A stretch of 64,000 nt of DNA, from contig CAMZMU010000059.1 of assembly GCA_947311845.1 (NCBI GenBank), positions 55,017,461 to 55,081,460 of the forward strand, given 5' to 3'. This DNA comes from Poa pratensis (Eukaryota > Streptophyta > Magnoliopsida > Poales > Poaceae). Shown here one piece after another: positions 31,085-42,187 of the stretch. A model generated the notes under the pieces. That model was given only the letters and a program-made list of their open reading frames with translations. It ran no database searches and was not told where the DNA came from. Numbering within the stretch: position 1 is the first letter of the stretch; every line of letters starts with the position of its first letter. Both the position numbers and the translations under genes were made by a program.

Positions 31085-33766
31085 TTACAGACAATAGGTC
31101 CCGACGATACTCAAGTCGAGGGCGTCAAGCTGGTATAACTGATAGAGTTCTTCAAGGTAAATAGTTAACTCGTCTTTAACTTTGAAATGTTCTTCTGTAA
31201 CTTGCACAAGGAGCACTTTTCGATCTAGCTTTGTGACTTCCATGTACCATTTATGCAGTCTTAGCATTTGTGTTGGTAGATTCTCGATCTGATCAGGTGG
31301 TACTAGAGACTTCCCGTATTCCCAGGTCCATTTATCAGGTGGCATAAAGGAGGGGAGCTCTTCTGCTTCCAGTTGAGAAAGTGAAATACCAATTTCTGCA
31401 GCAAATTCCGCACGGTAACCTAAATCCGCAGCGCGCGCGGAGCCCTTATCAGTGGCTACCTTGAGCGGGGAGATGGACTGTTTTGACTGGTCTTCGAGCT
31501 GGGCAACCTCTCTTTTTCTTTTCCCGCTGGAAGTACTATTTGTCGTCGTGTTGGGGCGAATTCTCCTCAGACAACGTGCATACTCATCTGGCCTATTTAT
31601 CTCAATTTGCGATGGATGATTAAGCAAGTCCTTAGCCCACTTTTTTCCTCTACCGTAAATACTTGTTTTGGCATGGGCTGTCTTTTCGCAGCCAGTTCCG
31701 CCATCTGTCTTTTCACGTCGGCTGCCAACCACACGGCGCCTTGCTCTGGAGTCATCTCGACGTCGTAAGGTCTCAGGGGAGGAACCTTCGGTACTTTTGG
31801 GAGGGGCTCGTATTGGGGTTTGGGTCAGAAACCCATCGAGTCGGCTGAGGAGTCGGCTAGAGACTTTTAGGCGGTCTTAGCCTTAGTGGGCGGAGGCGGC
31901 GGAGACGGCTAGGAGTCGGCTGAGGCGGCGCGGAGTCGGCTGAGGCGGCACAGAGATCGAGATGGACTCGTGTTGTGGTGGTCGTCACTGCCATCATCTC
32001 GACTCGGAGGAGGCGATGGTGGCCATGGCGTCCAGCAGGGAAACACGATGTATTTCTTGGTCCATAGAATGAGTCTACCCTGGCAATATCCCAGTGTCCT
32101 CTCATCATCATCTCTAGGGATGTAAAACTCGAGTGATTGAAATGCGGGTTCAACTTGATCCACGCCGACACGAGCATAGCCATCTGGAATCTCATTGCCA
32201 CGATACAGTGTTGTAGATTCACAAGTTAAAGCATAGCCGTCCGCCACCTTCACGGTTAAGTTTCTCAGTGCCTCATGTAGCTCACAACTTGTCTTCTCAG
32301 TGATAAAATCCACGGGGTAGGTTTGCTTCGATGCCTCATCAGCACTGACCGTCGCGGAAGCCACGCTGCTTTTCCGTTGAGATGGACCACCTGCTTGACT
32401 ATCTTGCTGCAGCTGATGAGTTACCCCTTGACAAGCTTGCTCGCGCAATTGATCTATTTGCTTCTGTTGTTGGCAAATGATACTTTCTACTTTGCTCAAC
32501 CGGTCTGAATCCTCCCGCTCCTTCCTCTTCCTTGCTCTTGCTCGGCTTCTATAAGATTCACGGTCCTCGGGAAACCCTTCATTCCACATCACAGAAGCTC
32601 CCTTGCCTCGTGTTCATCCCCCTTTTTCTTTATTACCGAGACCCTTTGTCAGCTCATCGTTCTCTCTGTCGGGAATAAACCTTCCCTCTCGAGCATCGGC
32701 GATTGCATCAAGAATTGCTTTCCGGGGTATAGGAGTTTCTTTCGTTTCATTAACTATTAGATCACCTGATGCGTCATACTCCGCCCCATGAGCAAGCATC
32801 CAATTTTTGACCCTATGGGGCCAGTTATCTGTAACTCGAGTGATCCCTTTTTCACGCATAGCGGCCTCAATCAGATCCCACTTAGGCTCGGCACTTACGT
32901 AGCCACCTCCCCCCAACTTATGGTGATATTTCTTTTTCCCTGCATTCTCCTTATTATTTTTTGATCTTTGCTTGGCTAGTTCTGAATCCTTGTATTCCAG
33001 AAATGCCTTCCAGTGAGCCCGCTACCTCTCTAGTGCTCCAGTGAAATCTGGAACTTTATTTTTCGAGACCCAATCACGGTATAATCTGTTCTTGTAATTA
33101 TTGAATTGTTCAGCCATCTTCTTCAGAGCGAAATGCTTGACTTTTTTCGTCATGGCTTCTGTCTTTTCGGGACAATCCAACACCGGTAGGGTGAACTTTG
33201 CTCTGAGCTTGTCCCAAAGCACATCTTTAGTTCTGTCGCTGACATAACTAGCTCCCTCTAAGTTTTTTTGCTCAGTCCATTCCTGAATGCTGATCGAAAT
33301 TGTCCCTAACAACAACTCCGTATTGATGCACAAACTTAGCTGCGTTCGCCTTGGGCTCCAACGGTTTGCCATCTGCAGAGATTACCTCAATTGTGAGATG
33401 CGCATCCGCGGCCATCCCTTTGGCATGGCCTCATTTACTAGATTGGGTCGATGCGGAGGTCTAAAAATAAGAAACATTTGTTAATACATATATATACAAA
33501 TCAGTTATTGCATCTGATCAACATAGGCTTAACATACCTCGCCAGACAACAGGGGTCCACCAATTTGCGAGTCGTCATTGCACACCTTGCTAGTTTGCGC
33601 TCCGTTGCTTCCTTTCGGCTCCATTCTCGGACTGGACTCGTTAAAAAATTGTGAGCCATCTTCTGCTCTACCGTCTTCAGCTCCATCCGCGGGTTGCCGC
33701 ATCATGGAGAAGATCTCTTCTTCCCCTTCTCTTCTTACGAAGGGAACATCTCCATCCATTGCTTAA
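31085..33766 (-). pseudogene. E4 ORF2 (Transposase_24-like accessory protein), broken
   Basis: First exon ~33759-33540 (MDGDVPFVRREGEEEIFSMM). Then 33450-33022 has ISIQEWTEQ, SDRTKDVLWDKLRAKFTLPV and HFALKKMAEQFNNYKNRLYR, followed by a TAG. 32916-32614 has PKWDLIEAAMREKGITRV and NWMLAHGAEYDASGDL. 32592-31909 holds a coiled coil, GPSQRKSSVAS, the GNEIPDGYARVGVDQV block and a Pro/Ser-rich tail. 31790-31085 has EEKKWAKDLLNHPSQ, LPSFMPPDKWTWEYGKSLVP and LDRKVLLVQVTEEHFKVKDE, then splices into the C48 exons. This order matches the large ORF2 of grass CACTA elements. Frame breaks occur near 33380, 33025, 32600 and 31740. The role in known elements is accessory to TNP2. Confidence 0.75.
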
Positions 33767-33966
33767 CTAATACAAAAGAAAGATAAAACAATGTTAGCAT
33801 CAGCAGAATAATTCAAAGTAGAGAACTTTACAAATATGCAAAAGTATCGCTCATACATCTTTATTTAATCCAGTTACATAGCTCGGGTCCATTTTTATTT
33901 AACCCTAAATACATCACGAATAATATCAATAATACATCTTCCTCTCACATGCAATAACCTCTCAAA

Positions 33967-34360
33967 CTAACTACCACCAGGTCCTAAGCCGCGGGGTGCT
34001 GAGCGGCCGGCGCTGCGCATCCAAAGAACAGGAACCACCACAGGGTCATAACTCACGTGAGATGGAACCCTATGAAGAATCGACCATCTATTGTCATACA
34101 CCGCTGGTGTATCCAACAAATACATGTAGCGACGGACGTGCTCGTCCTCCTCCCTGATACGGCGACGTACCACCTCCTCGGGGGCCGGCTCCCTCTGCAC
34201 CGAGCGTGTCCCACTCGACCGCCACCAAAGAAGATCCGGGTCGACGGCGTCACCCGGATTCCTAACTTAGCTACGCCCGGAAGGTAACACCTCCCAGTGC
34301 CAGCCCGACGGAGCCTAGTCCCGGACATCACCCCTCTGGTCCAACAGAGACATCGTCGCC
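33967..34360 (-). pseudogene. Short ORF upstream of E4 ORF2
   Basis: ATG near 34359 opens MSLLDQRGDVRD, then TAG. After a frame change come SGTRSVQREPAPEEVVRRRI and EEDEHVRRYMYLLDTPAVYD, stopping at 33967. I know no family for it. It probably is an upstream exon or small protein of the same transcript. Confidence 0.4.
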
Positions 34361-34399
34361 GAGAACAATAAACTAAAAACACAGTGGGTATAAAACAAA

Positions 34400-34650
34400 A
34401 AAATTACACTTAGCAAAATTTACGCTTAGCAAATTTAAATCTACACTTAGCAAATTAAATTTACACTTAGCAAATTAAAATCTACACTTAGCAAAATTTA
34501 CACTTAGCAAATTTAAATCTGCACTTAGCAAATTTAAATTTCTAATACTAAATTTCTATACTTAACAAATCTACACAAATTTCTACACTTAGCAAATCTA
34601 CACTAAATTTTTACACTAAATTTCTACACTAAATTTCTAACACTAAAAAA
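34400..34650. repeat. ACACTTAGCAAATTT minisatellite (intron-like)
   Basis: About a dozen units of (T)ACACTTAGCAAATTTAAATC, decaying rightwards to ACACTAAATTTCT. It lies between the GC-rich 5' exon and the short ORF, so it is probably intronic. Confidence 0.8.
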
Positions 34651-34679
34651 ACAATAAAAAAATCCTCACCTTAATTGCT

Positions 34680-35190
34680 AGGATTTCGGCCGGAGGAGGC
34701 TAGGGCGAGGTCGCCGGCCGGCCGTCGAGGACGTCGAGGAGGAGGAGGGCGAGGCGGCGTGGAAGAGGCAGGGTGCGGCGGAGGAGGAGAGGCGGCAGGA
34801 GAGGCGGCGCGACGGCGACTGAGGGCGACACGGCGGAGGCGGAGGGCCACGCGGCGGAGGCAGAGGGCAGCACGGCGAGGGCTCGGGCGGCAGAGGAGGC
34901 GACGTCGGCGGGCGGCGGATCGAGGAGGCGCGGGCGCGGAGGACGGCGGCGGCGGCGCGAGGAGAAAAATGGCTAGGGCTTCGCCGCGATTTGATTTTGG
35001 TCCCGGGTCGTGGCTCGGGCCGGGATGGAGGCCTGGGTATTTATACCCAGGGACCTCTGGTCCCGGGTGGAGCCACGAGCCGGTACTAGAGGGTACTCTA
35101 GTACCGGGTGGAGCCACCACCCGGGACCAGAGGTGTTTTCGCAGATGCCACCCCAGCGCGCGCAAATGCACCTGGTTCCACCCGGTACTA
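34680..35190 (-). promoter_or_regulatory. Internal promoter and 5' leader of E4 ORF2, with sub-terminal-type repeats
   Basis: On the minus strand, TATAAATA (35037-35044) is followed by a GC-rich leader that runs into AATTAAGGTGAGG, a splice-donor-like end near 34675. Around and upstream of the TATA (35030-35190) are CCCGGGACCAGAGG and GGTACTAGAGGG units in both directions, like those at the element's ends. The leader has open frames (Pro/Arg-rich) that I do not regard as coding. Confidence 0.55.
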
Positions 35191-35595
35191 GAGGTCTGTT
35201 TTTTGCGTTCAAGGGCCCAAATTTTGAATTTTAGCGCGCAAATGCCCAAAACTGTGAATTCGAAAAGTGTTTGAATATGAATTTGAATAACTTGTGCATA
35301 CTTTTGAATCTGACAAAAATTTCAACATGAAAAGTGTTTGAATTTGAATAACTAATCCAAAACCATTTTTTGTTTTCTAAAACAATTATTCTAACTATTC
35401 AAACTATTAACCATTTTGCCATTTTCAATTAAAAAATACATTAACTAATATTGTTTGAATTTGTAATAATCATCTCTTTATTTTAAAAAGATCCTTAACA
35501 ACATCCCACACAGTTATATAAAAGGATACATTATTACACATCACTAACAGTTACATTACTACATAAACGGACTTGCTGGATCGGAGGCCGTAGGA

Positions 35596-36206
35596 TTAGG
35601 GGGAACGGCGGGAGGAGCCAGCCCCATTCGCGGCCGCCTGGTTCTCACGCGCACGTTTGCGGTGTACGGCACGAGCCATGGAGGATGAGTCTTTCAGCGC
35701 CCAAGCCAGCTCGGAAGCCTCCTTCGCCTTGAGCTGGTAGGAAGTCCTGGCTCGTTGGACACGGTCATCGCGGACGGACTGCAAGGAGGCTTCAATGGCC
35801 TCCTACATCAGCGGCCCGCCGCCCTCTTACCCATGGTCGCTCCAGTCGAAGTAGTCGTCATCGTCCTCCTCCTCGTCGGGAGGTGTGGCGGCGGCTGGTG
35901 GAGGTGCGGCGGCCAAGCCGCCGTATGCGGTCGCGGATCCCCATGCCACCTTTGCGGCGTACGCATCCTCGTCGGGGTCAGGGACGTCGGACCACGTGCG
36001 CTCGTACATCATCCGCACCTTCTCCGGCACCGGAGCAGGAGGACCGTAGCAGGGCATTCCTCTCCACGCCGGGCTCGTGGGCATACGGCGGGATAGGCTC
36101 CTGTGGTAGCGAACAAGCGCTCTGCCGAGCATGCTCGACCTCGTCCAGAAGGCACTGCGGCGGGCGTGGCGGATCCATCTCGTGGAGACGATGCGTTCGT
36201 GGCTAG
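35596..36206 (-). pseudogene. Ala/Pro-rich acidic ORF of E4, broken
   Basis: Starts MDPPRPPQCLLDEVEHARQS near 36178. The reading then needs the frame of 36132-35827 (LVRYHRSLSRRMP, PEKVRMMYERTWSDVPDPDE, acidic EEEDDDDYFDWSDHG). A stop near 35827 and a second stop follow. It resumes at 35784-35596 (RARTSYQLKAKEASELAWAL, SMARAVHRKRAREN). I recognise no domain; it looks like one protein with three breaks, carried between TNP2 and ORF2. Confidence 0.5.
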
Positions 36207-36256
36207 GAATGGTGGATTAGGGTTTACCCCGTCGGCGACAATATATAAAGACCTCC

Positions 36257-36372
36257 AGGGCAGCGCTGGGGGAGGACACATGCCCAGGGCAGCGCTGGGG
36301 GAGGACACGTGCCCAGGGCAGCGCTAGGGGAGGACACGTGGCTAGGGTAGCGCTGGGGGAGGACACGTGACT
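36257..36372. repeat. ~30-bp minisatellite, four copies
   Basis: Units read CAGGGCAGCGCTGGGGGAGG followed by ACACATGCC or a close variant. It lies just upstream of the Ala/Pro-rich ORF start. Confidence 0.9.
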
Positions 36373-36401
36373 GACACGAGTCATGACCGCAAAGCCCGCC
36401 T

Positions 36402-36437
36402 TTAGTCCCAGTTGGTGTTACCAACCTGGACTAAAGA
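36402..36437. repeat. CTTTAGTCC...GGACTAAAG palindrome
   Basis: TTTAGTCCCAGTTGG and CCAACCTGGACTAAA are imperfect inverted arms. The motif is like sub-terminal units of a different CACTA group than the CCGGGACTAGAG type at E4's ends. Confidence 0.6.
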
Positions 36438-36905
36438 AGCACACGGATCGTGCGTTTCTTTCAAGCGCTTGTAAGACGTTGGATCAGGGGTGTGTTTCTT
36501 TTGAGGGCTTGTGAGCTGTTGGATCAGCACTATCACGACCACTTCGTGAGCCACATGACCCTATATATAGCCCCTCCCGGACATGTTCAGCACTCAGTGT
36601 ATACTCATTGTAGTTCATTTTGGAATACAAAGCATTCGGATTCCCTGCATACGTCCAACGGTGCATTTGATATGCGGGCACTCATGAGCCACCGTTGGGC
36701 TGTATGCAGGGGAAACCGTGTGTTTTGTTCTCTTCAGTGTTTAGAGTTTTCAGAATATAGTTACATAAAAGTTTAATACATTATTACACATCACCAACAA
36801 CATACCTATCTAGTCTTCACTTTTTCTTCGTGTGTGTCCCTTTATTCTGATTGCGCCGTAACCATGGACAAGCTTCATCATTTAACTTGATGCTTGGGTC
36901 AGTGT

Positions 36906-39900
36906 TCACTTTGAAGGGCGGAATTTCATGAAACTTATTATAATCTTCTGACATGTTTGTCTTGTCCTCCACTCCACGATGTTTCTTTTCCCTGAAAGAA
37001 CTATGTGGCGCTTTGGCTCATCGGCTAATGTATTCGCTTGCTTATCTTTTCTTTTTTTCGGTTTGGTAGACATGTCCTTCACATAGAAAACCTGAGCCAC
37101 ATCATTGGCTAGAACGAATGGTTCGGTGTCGTACGCAAGATTCTTGAGATCCACTTTAGTCATTTTGTACAATGGGTCTACCTTTACCCCGCCGCCTTTC
37201 AGGTTGAACCATTTGCACCAGAACAAAGGGATCTTAAAAGAAGGTCCATAGTCAAGTTCCCATATCTGCTCTATGTAACCATAATATGTGACCTTTTGCC
37301 CATTGTTGTTTGTTGAATCATCAAAGCGGACACCACTGTTTTGGTTGGTGCTCTTTTTATCTTGGGCGATCGTGTAAAATGTATTCCATTTATCTCGTAC
37401 CCTTGGAAAGTCCAAATAGTCGAAGATAGTCTCCTAGACAACAAGTACAGCTCATCTGAGACAGTGTTGTCATTGTTGAGATGTGATTGCAACCAACCGC
37501 CAAAATTCTCCATGTGTTCCTTTGTAATCAAGGAGTCATCCATCCCCGGGTTGCTGGAGCGTACAATATTCTTGTGTTTCTGGATATACGGAGCCACCAA
37601 ACTGGAATTATGTAGAACTGTGTAGTGTGCTTGTGTGAAAGAATGCCCGTCCCTACATATTGTTGATTTCCTTCCTAGAGTGCCTTTTCCACTCAGTCTC
37701 CCCTCATGTCGCGATTCAGGAAGACCAATCGGCTTAATGCCAGGAATAAAGTCAACACAAAACTCAATGACCTCCTCTGTTCCATAGCCTTTGGAGATGC
37801 TTCCTTCTGGCCTAGCACGGTTATGAACATACTTCTTCAAGACTCCCATGAACCTCTCAAAGAGGAACATATTGTGTAGAAATACAGGACCCAGAATGGT
37901 AATCTTGTCGACCAGGTGTACTAGGAGATGTGTCATAATATTGAAGAAGGATGGTGGGAACACCAACTCAAAACTAACGAGACATTGAACCACATCCTTC
38001 TGTAGCCTTGCTAGAATGGCTGGATCGATTACCTTCTATGAAATTGCATTGAGAAACGCACATAGCTGAACAATGGGTAGTCGAACATTTTCCGGTAGAA
38101 GCCCCCGCAATGCAACCGGAAGCAATTGAGTCATAAGCACGTGGCAGTCATGAGACTTTAGGTTCTGGAACTTTTTCTCTGCCATATTTATTATTTCCTT
38201 TATATTCGACGAGAAGCCAGACGGGACCTTCATACTGCTCAGGACTTCGAAAAATATCTCCTTCTCTTCTTTGGTAAGAGCGTAGCTAGCAGGACTTAGA
38301 CGTCCTTTATCCGTCTTCATTGGATGCAGGTTGTCTGGGTCTTTCATATGTTGCTGGTCTTGCCGTGCTTCCGGCGTATCTTTTGTCTTCCAATACACGT
38401 CCAAGAAGCCTAGCAGGTTCACGCAAAGATTCTTCGTCACGTGTACCACGTCGATTGCAGAGCGGACCTGTAGGAGTTTCCAATAGGGTAGCTCACAAAA
38501 TATAGACTTCTTCCTCCACATGGGTACGTGTCCGTCAACGTCATTCGGAACAGACTGTCCGCCAGGACCCTTTCCAAAGATTACTTCTAAATCCTTGACC
38601 ATATCATATATATAACATCACCAGTACAGAGGGGTGTCTTCATCCGGTGATCTGCCTCACCTTTGAAATGTTTGTCTTTCTTTCTTACGGGATGCTGCCT
38701 TGTAAGAAATCGACGATGCCCCGGGTACACATTCTTGTTAGCTAAATATATACTTTCAGTCTTAGCTAAACTGTGCGTGCATGCATTGTATCCCTTGTTT
38801 GACTGTCCTGAAATGTTACTAAGAGCAGGCCAATCATTGATGGTTACAAACAACAACGCTCGTAGGTCAAATGGCTCCTGTTTATGCTCATCCCACACAC
38901 GTACCCCTTCATCATGCCACAATTGTAAAAGTTCTTCAACTAATGGCCTCAGGTACACATCAATGTCGTTGCCGGGTTGCTTCGGGCCTTGGATGAGCAC
39001 TAGCATCATAATAAACTTCCGCTTCATGCACAACCTTAAGGTTATAGATACATAGAGTCACAGGCCAGGTGCTATGACTGCTGCTCTGCTCCCCAAAAGG
39101 ATTAAAGCCATCCGTACTTAGACCAAACCTTAAGTTCCTTGCGTCACGTGCAAATTTCTTGAACTCTCTATCGATTTTTCTCCACTGCGACCCATCAGCC
39201 GGGTGTCTCGACATCTCGTCGTTCTTACGGTCTTCTTTGTGCCATCGCAACAACTTGGCATGCTCTTTGTTTCTGAACAAACGTTTCAACCGTGGTATTA
39301 TAGGAGTGTACCACATCACCTTGGCAGGAACCTTCTTTCTGGGGGCTGGCCCTCAACATCACCAGGGTCATCTTGTCTGATCTTATACCGCAATGCATCA
39401 CATACCGGTTATTCATTCATATTCTCGTGCTCACCGCGGTAGAGGATGCAGTCATTAATGCATACATGTATCTTATGTACATCTAATCCTAGAGGGTAGA
39501 GAACCTTCTTTGCTTCATACGTACTATCAAGCAATTCGTTATCCTTTGGAAGCTTTTGCTTCATTATTTTCAGTAAATTCCCAAATCCCTTGTCAGATAA
39601 ACCATTCTCTGTCTTTCATTGCAGCAATTCCAGTGTGGTACCGAGCTTTGTGTTGCCATCTTCGCAAGTTCGGTATAACTTTTTTTTGTGATCCTCTAAC
39701 ATGCGCTCCAACTTTAACTTCTCAAGTGCACTTTCTGCTTCAGTCTGTGCATCAACGATGACTCGACGTAAATCATCATCTATGATGGGCTCATCTGGTA
39801 CCTCTTCATCTTCAGCTTCCCCCTTGCATTACCACCGTATTCAGGGAACATAGGATAGTTGTCATTGTTCTCTTCTTCTTCGTTATCTTCCATCATAACC

Positions 39901-40128
39901 CCTCTTTCTCCGTGCTTGGTCCAACAGTTATAGCCGGCATGAAATCGAACTGAATCAGGTGGATGTGAAGGATTTTTAGGAAGAGTAATTATTCTCATTC
40001 CGACAGTCATGGCATGGACAACACATAAAACCATTCCACGTGTTTGCCTCAGCCACATTGAGAAAAGAACGCAGGCCTTGAATATACTCGTTAGAGCGTC
40101 GATCAGCGGACATCCATGGATGGCTCAT
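36906..40128 (-). pseudogene. E4 TNP2 transposase, broken
   Basis: The start at 40128 gives MSHPWMSADRRSNEYIQGLR, the transposase-associated N-terminal domain, with CCPCHDC. A stop follows and the frame resumes (FHAGYNCWTKHGERG). The tnp2 core covers ~39320-38040: MMWYTPIIPRLKRLF, AEVYYDASAHPRP/QGPKQPGNDIDVYLRPLVEE, LFVTINDWPALSNISGQSNK, VVHVTKNLCVNLLGFLDVY. DUF4218-like sequence follows (LPVALRGLLPENVRL, FFNIMTHLLVHLVDKI, MGVLKKYVHNRARPEGSI), then DUF4216-like (YYGYIEQIWELDYGPSFKIP, WCKWF, NDVAQVFYVKD) ending near 36906. Length fits TNP2. Frame changes near 40010, 39780, 39010, 38600, 38036 and 37300 exclude activity. Confidence 0.85.
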
Positions 40129-40329
40129 CTGCATTATATAAGTATATCAAACGCAATCGACCATTACAATACATCATGAATAGAATAGAGAACTGACCAA
40201 ATTCATTAATACAAGTTCACCATATTAAAACAAAAGTAGAGTAGTGACCAAATCTAATACATAGTTCTCATAAAACATACATTAATTGAAACTAACATAC
40301 AACTATCTAAAGAATTTAAATCCAATAAT

Positions 40330-40760
40330 AAATGCGATCAAAATCGAACTAAGTTAATTATTGAACCAACAGCATAATGATACCAAGCCTCTTGATTAAT
40401 GGCATATTTTCTAATCTTTTTAAACTTCAAGCACATTGCATTCATCTTGATCTCGTGATCATCGATGACGTCGGCAAGCTTGAACTCTAATTTTATCTTC
40501 TCTTCTAAGCATTGGAGACGAAGATCTTCACTTCTTTTCAATTTTGCTTTCAAATCATTGTTTTCTTTTTCAAAAAACTCGACAATAGGGTCGGTTGGAA
40601 TTTCCGGTTCAACTACCTCCTAGATAAAAAAATATATATGTCAAGTTGGTCGGCATAATTGTCGTAAACACGAAATGAAACAAATAGTTATAACAAACAA
40701 TCATACCACATCCGAATAATAGAGCAGACGAGAGCCGGTGTGGACAGATGTCAAAACCAT
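40330..40760 (-). pseudogene. Coiled-coil ORF of E4
   Basis: A short first coding exon near 40759 (MVLTSVHTGSRLLYYSDV) is followed by an exon from ~40622 (VVEPEIPTDPIVEFFEKENN, KIKLEFKLADVIDDHEIKMN, KKIRKYAINQEAWYHYAVGS) that ends NLVRF at 40338. The end looks like the beginning of a membrane segment that has been cut short. Heptad-like Glu/Lys spacing predicts a coiled coil. I know similar fragments only as uncharacterised grass sequences. TATATATA near 41092 on the minus strand, with a donor-like GTGAGCC near 40880, gives a plausible promoter and non-coding first exon. Confidence 0.45.
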
Positions 40761-41087
40761 GGCACTATATAAACAAACAATTATACAACTAAGAAAATTA
40801 TATGCAAGTAATAATTATGCATCTAAATCATACAACTAAGATTTTTTTAAATAAAAGATAAAAACAAGAGGCTCACCGAGGTGGTGCCGGTGACAGGACG
40901 GCGCAGGCGATCGACGGCGGTGAGGACGGGGACGGGACGACACTAAAACCCACAAAGGAGAAGAAGCTGGCTAGCTCGGGCATTTCATCAAACACCTCTT
41001 GTGCATAGGAAGAAACAACAAACTAACACACACCTCCCACCTCTTGTGCTGAAAAAAAATCAGAGAGGGAGGGGTGAGCAGGGGCGA

Positions 41088-41215
41088 CATATATATAGAG
41101 CAGATGACCTCTAGTACCGGTTCGTAATATGGACCGGTACTAGAGGGGTCTCGCACGTGGTCCTGCCGGGCCAGACCCCTCTAGTTCCGGTCCGTATTAC
41201 GAACCGGGACTAGAG
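41088..41215 (-). promoter_or_regulatory. Promoter-like block with inverted CCGG.ACTAGAG units
   Basis: Inverted repeats CCGGTACTAGAGG/CCTCTAGT.CCGG are followed on the minus strand by CTCTATATATATG (~41090-41100), upstream of the coiled-coil ORF. Confidence 0.45.
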
Positions 41216-41220
41216 GTCCC

Positions 41221-41628
41221 TTACGAATTTCGACAAATAATATGTATAAACATCCGCACGTCATTGTGGATAGCCACGCCGTAGAATTTGATGGTCTCGT
41301 CACCTAAGAAATCCACAAGGAGCTGCAGCACCCCATCAGCCTTGCAGATCTGGAAGACAAGAGTCTCGGACACCACCGAGAGTTGATGGACGGCGGCGCG
41401 CTGCCTTTTCTCGGGTGAAAGATCCCTCTGTCGACCCGGGAGAGGGTCGGTGAACTCACAGTCGAGTCCAACGTACTTGATCGGTGCGGCGTCGGGAAAG
41501 AACTTCTTCGCGTCGCGGATCCACCTCTCCACGCGTGATGCACGGAGGGTGACCCATACCTTGAAGTGCATATCTTCTTTGATGAAGTAGTACAACCGAG
41601 ACGGAGGTACGCGCGCGAGTGGCTCCAT
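41221..41628 (-). CDS. 3'-5' exonuclease-like (DnaQ/WRN-type) N-terminal fragment in E4
   Basis: Starts MEPLARVPPSRLYYFIKEDM. Residues include IKYVGLDCEFTD, the first exonuclease motif with Asp-x-Glu, then ETLVFQICKADG, LLVDFLGDETIKFYGVAIHN and DVRMF. This pattern resembles the N-terminal half of plant WRN-type exonuclease-fold proteins. The remaining acidic motifs of the fold are missing: the frame ends at CRNS, a stop 136 codons in, next to the inverted repeats at 41215. A TATA (CTATATAAAAG, ~41717-41727 minus) lies ~90 bases before the ATG. It is probably a captured host gene fragment or an element-specific accessory gene. Enzyme activity is unlikely in this copy. Confidence 0.55.
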   Translation of the reverse strand: MEPLARVPPSRLYYFIKEDMHFKVWVTLRASRVERWIRDAKKFFPDAAPIKYVGLDCEFTDPLPGRQRDLSPEKRQRAAVHQLSVVSETLVFQICKADGVLQLLVDFLGDETIKFYGVAIHNDVRMFIHIICRNS

Positions 41629-41889
41629 TGGAATAGAAGAGAGGGATCGAGAGAGAGAGTTTTTGCAAGGATTAGCGAGAGATTATGTGTGCTTCTGCCA
41701 TGGATTAGTGTAGCTTTTATATAGGCGGAGAGGGAGGCCGGCGGCGGCGCATGCAGTGATTAAATTCGGGCGGATCATCTTCCAAAGCACTCCATATGAA
41801 TCAACGCCGGGCTGATCATATTCCAAAGCACAATCAAAACGGCGTCTTGATCAACTTCCAATGCGTCGGCAGAGATTAACATGTTTTAA

Positions 41890-42187
41890 ATTTCGTCCTG
41901 GCTCGTATCATGAACCGGGACTAGAAGTCCATCACTAGTCCCGGTTCGTGATACGAGCCGGACGAAAGGTGCTCGCGCAGGCCCCCTGCGGCTGACCTGC
42001 CACGGACCTTTAGTCCCGGTTCGTATCACAAACTGGGACTAGAGGTCCCCTATGACCCGGGACAACTGATGCACGACCTCGTTGCCGTTGAACCGGGACT
42101 AGGCCCCCCCTCTCTAGTCCGGGTTCAAAAGTCATCCGGGACTAGAGCCCAAAACGACTCTGACCAAAGGTCCTGTTTCTACTAGTG
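41890..42187. repeat. E4 5' sub-terminal repeats
   Basis: At least six copies of CGGTTC(A/G)T.ATACGA and CCGGGACTAGAG in both directions, ending in TTTCTACTAGTG at 42187. Confidence 0.8.

Larger units (their letters stand above)
29564..42187 (-). mobile_element. E4: large CACTA transposon with several decayed genes
   Basis: Terminal repeats are CACTAGTGGAAA (29564) and, from the other end, CACTAGTAGAAA. The 3-bp target duplication GTG is exact (29561-29563 and 42188-42190). Sub-terminal zones (29570-30020 and 41890-42180) carry inverted CCGGGACTAGAG units. Genes are all on the minus strand, 5' to 3': exonuclease-like ORF, coiled-coil ORF, TNP2, an Ala/Pro-rich ORF, a short ORF, ORF2 with Transposase_24-like and C48 parts. 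All larger ones are broken. It sits inside the right LTR of E3. Confidence 0.9.

Noticed and set aside
34671..35249. 192- and 199-codon frames on both strands
   Set aside because: They read through CACTA sub-terminal repeats and a promoter; GC-rich leader rather than a protein gene.
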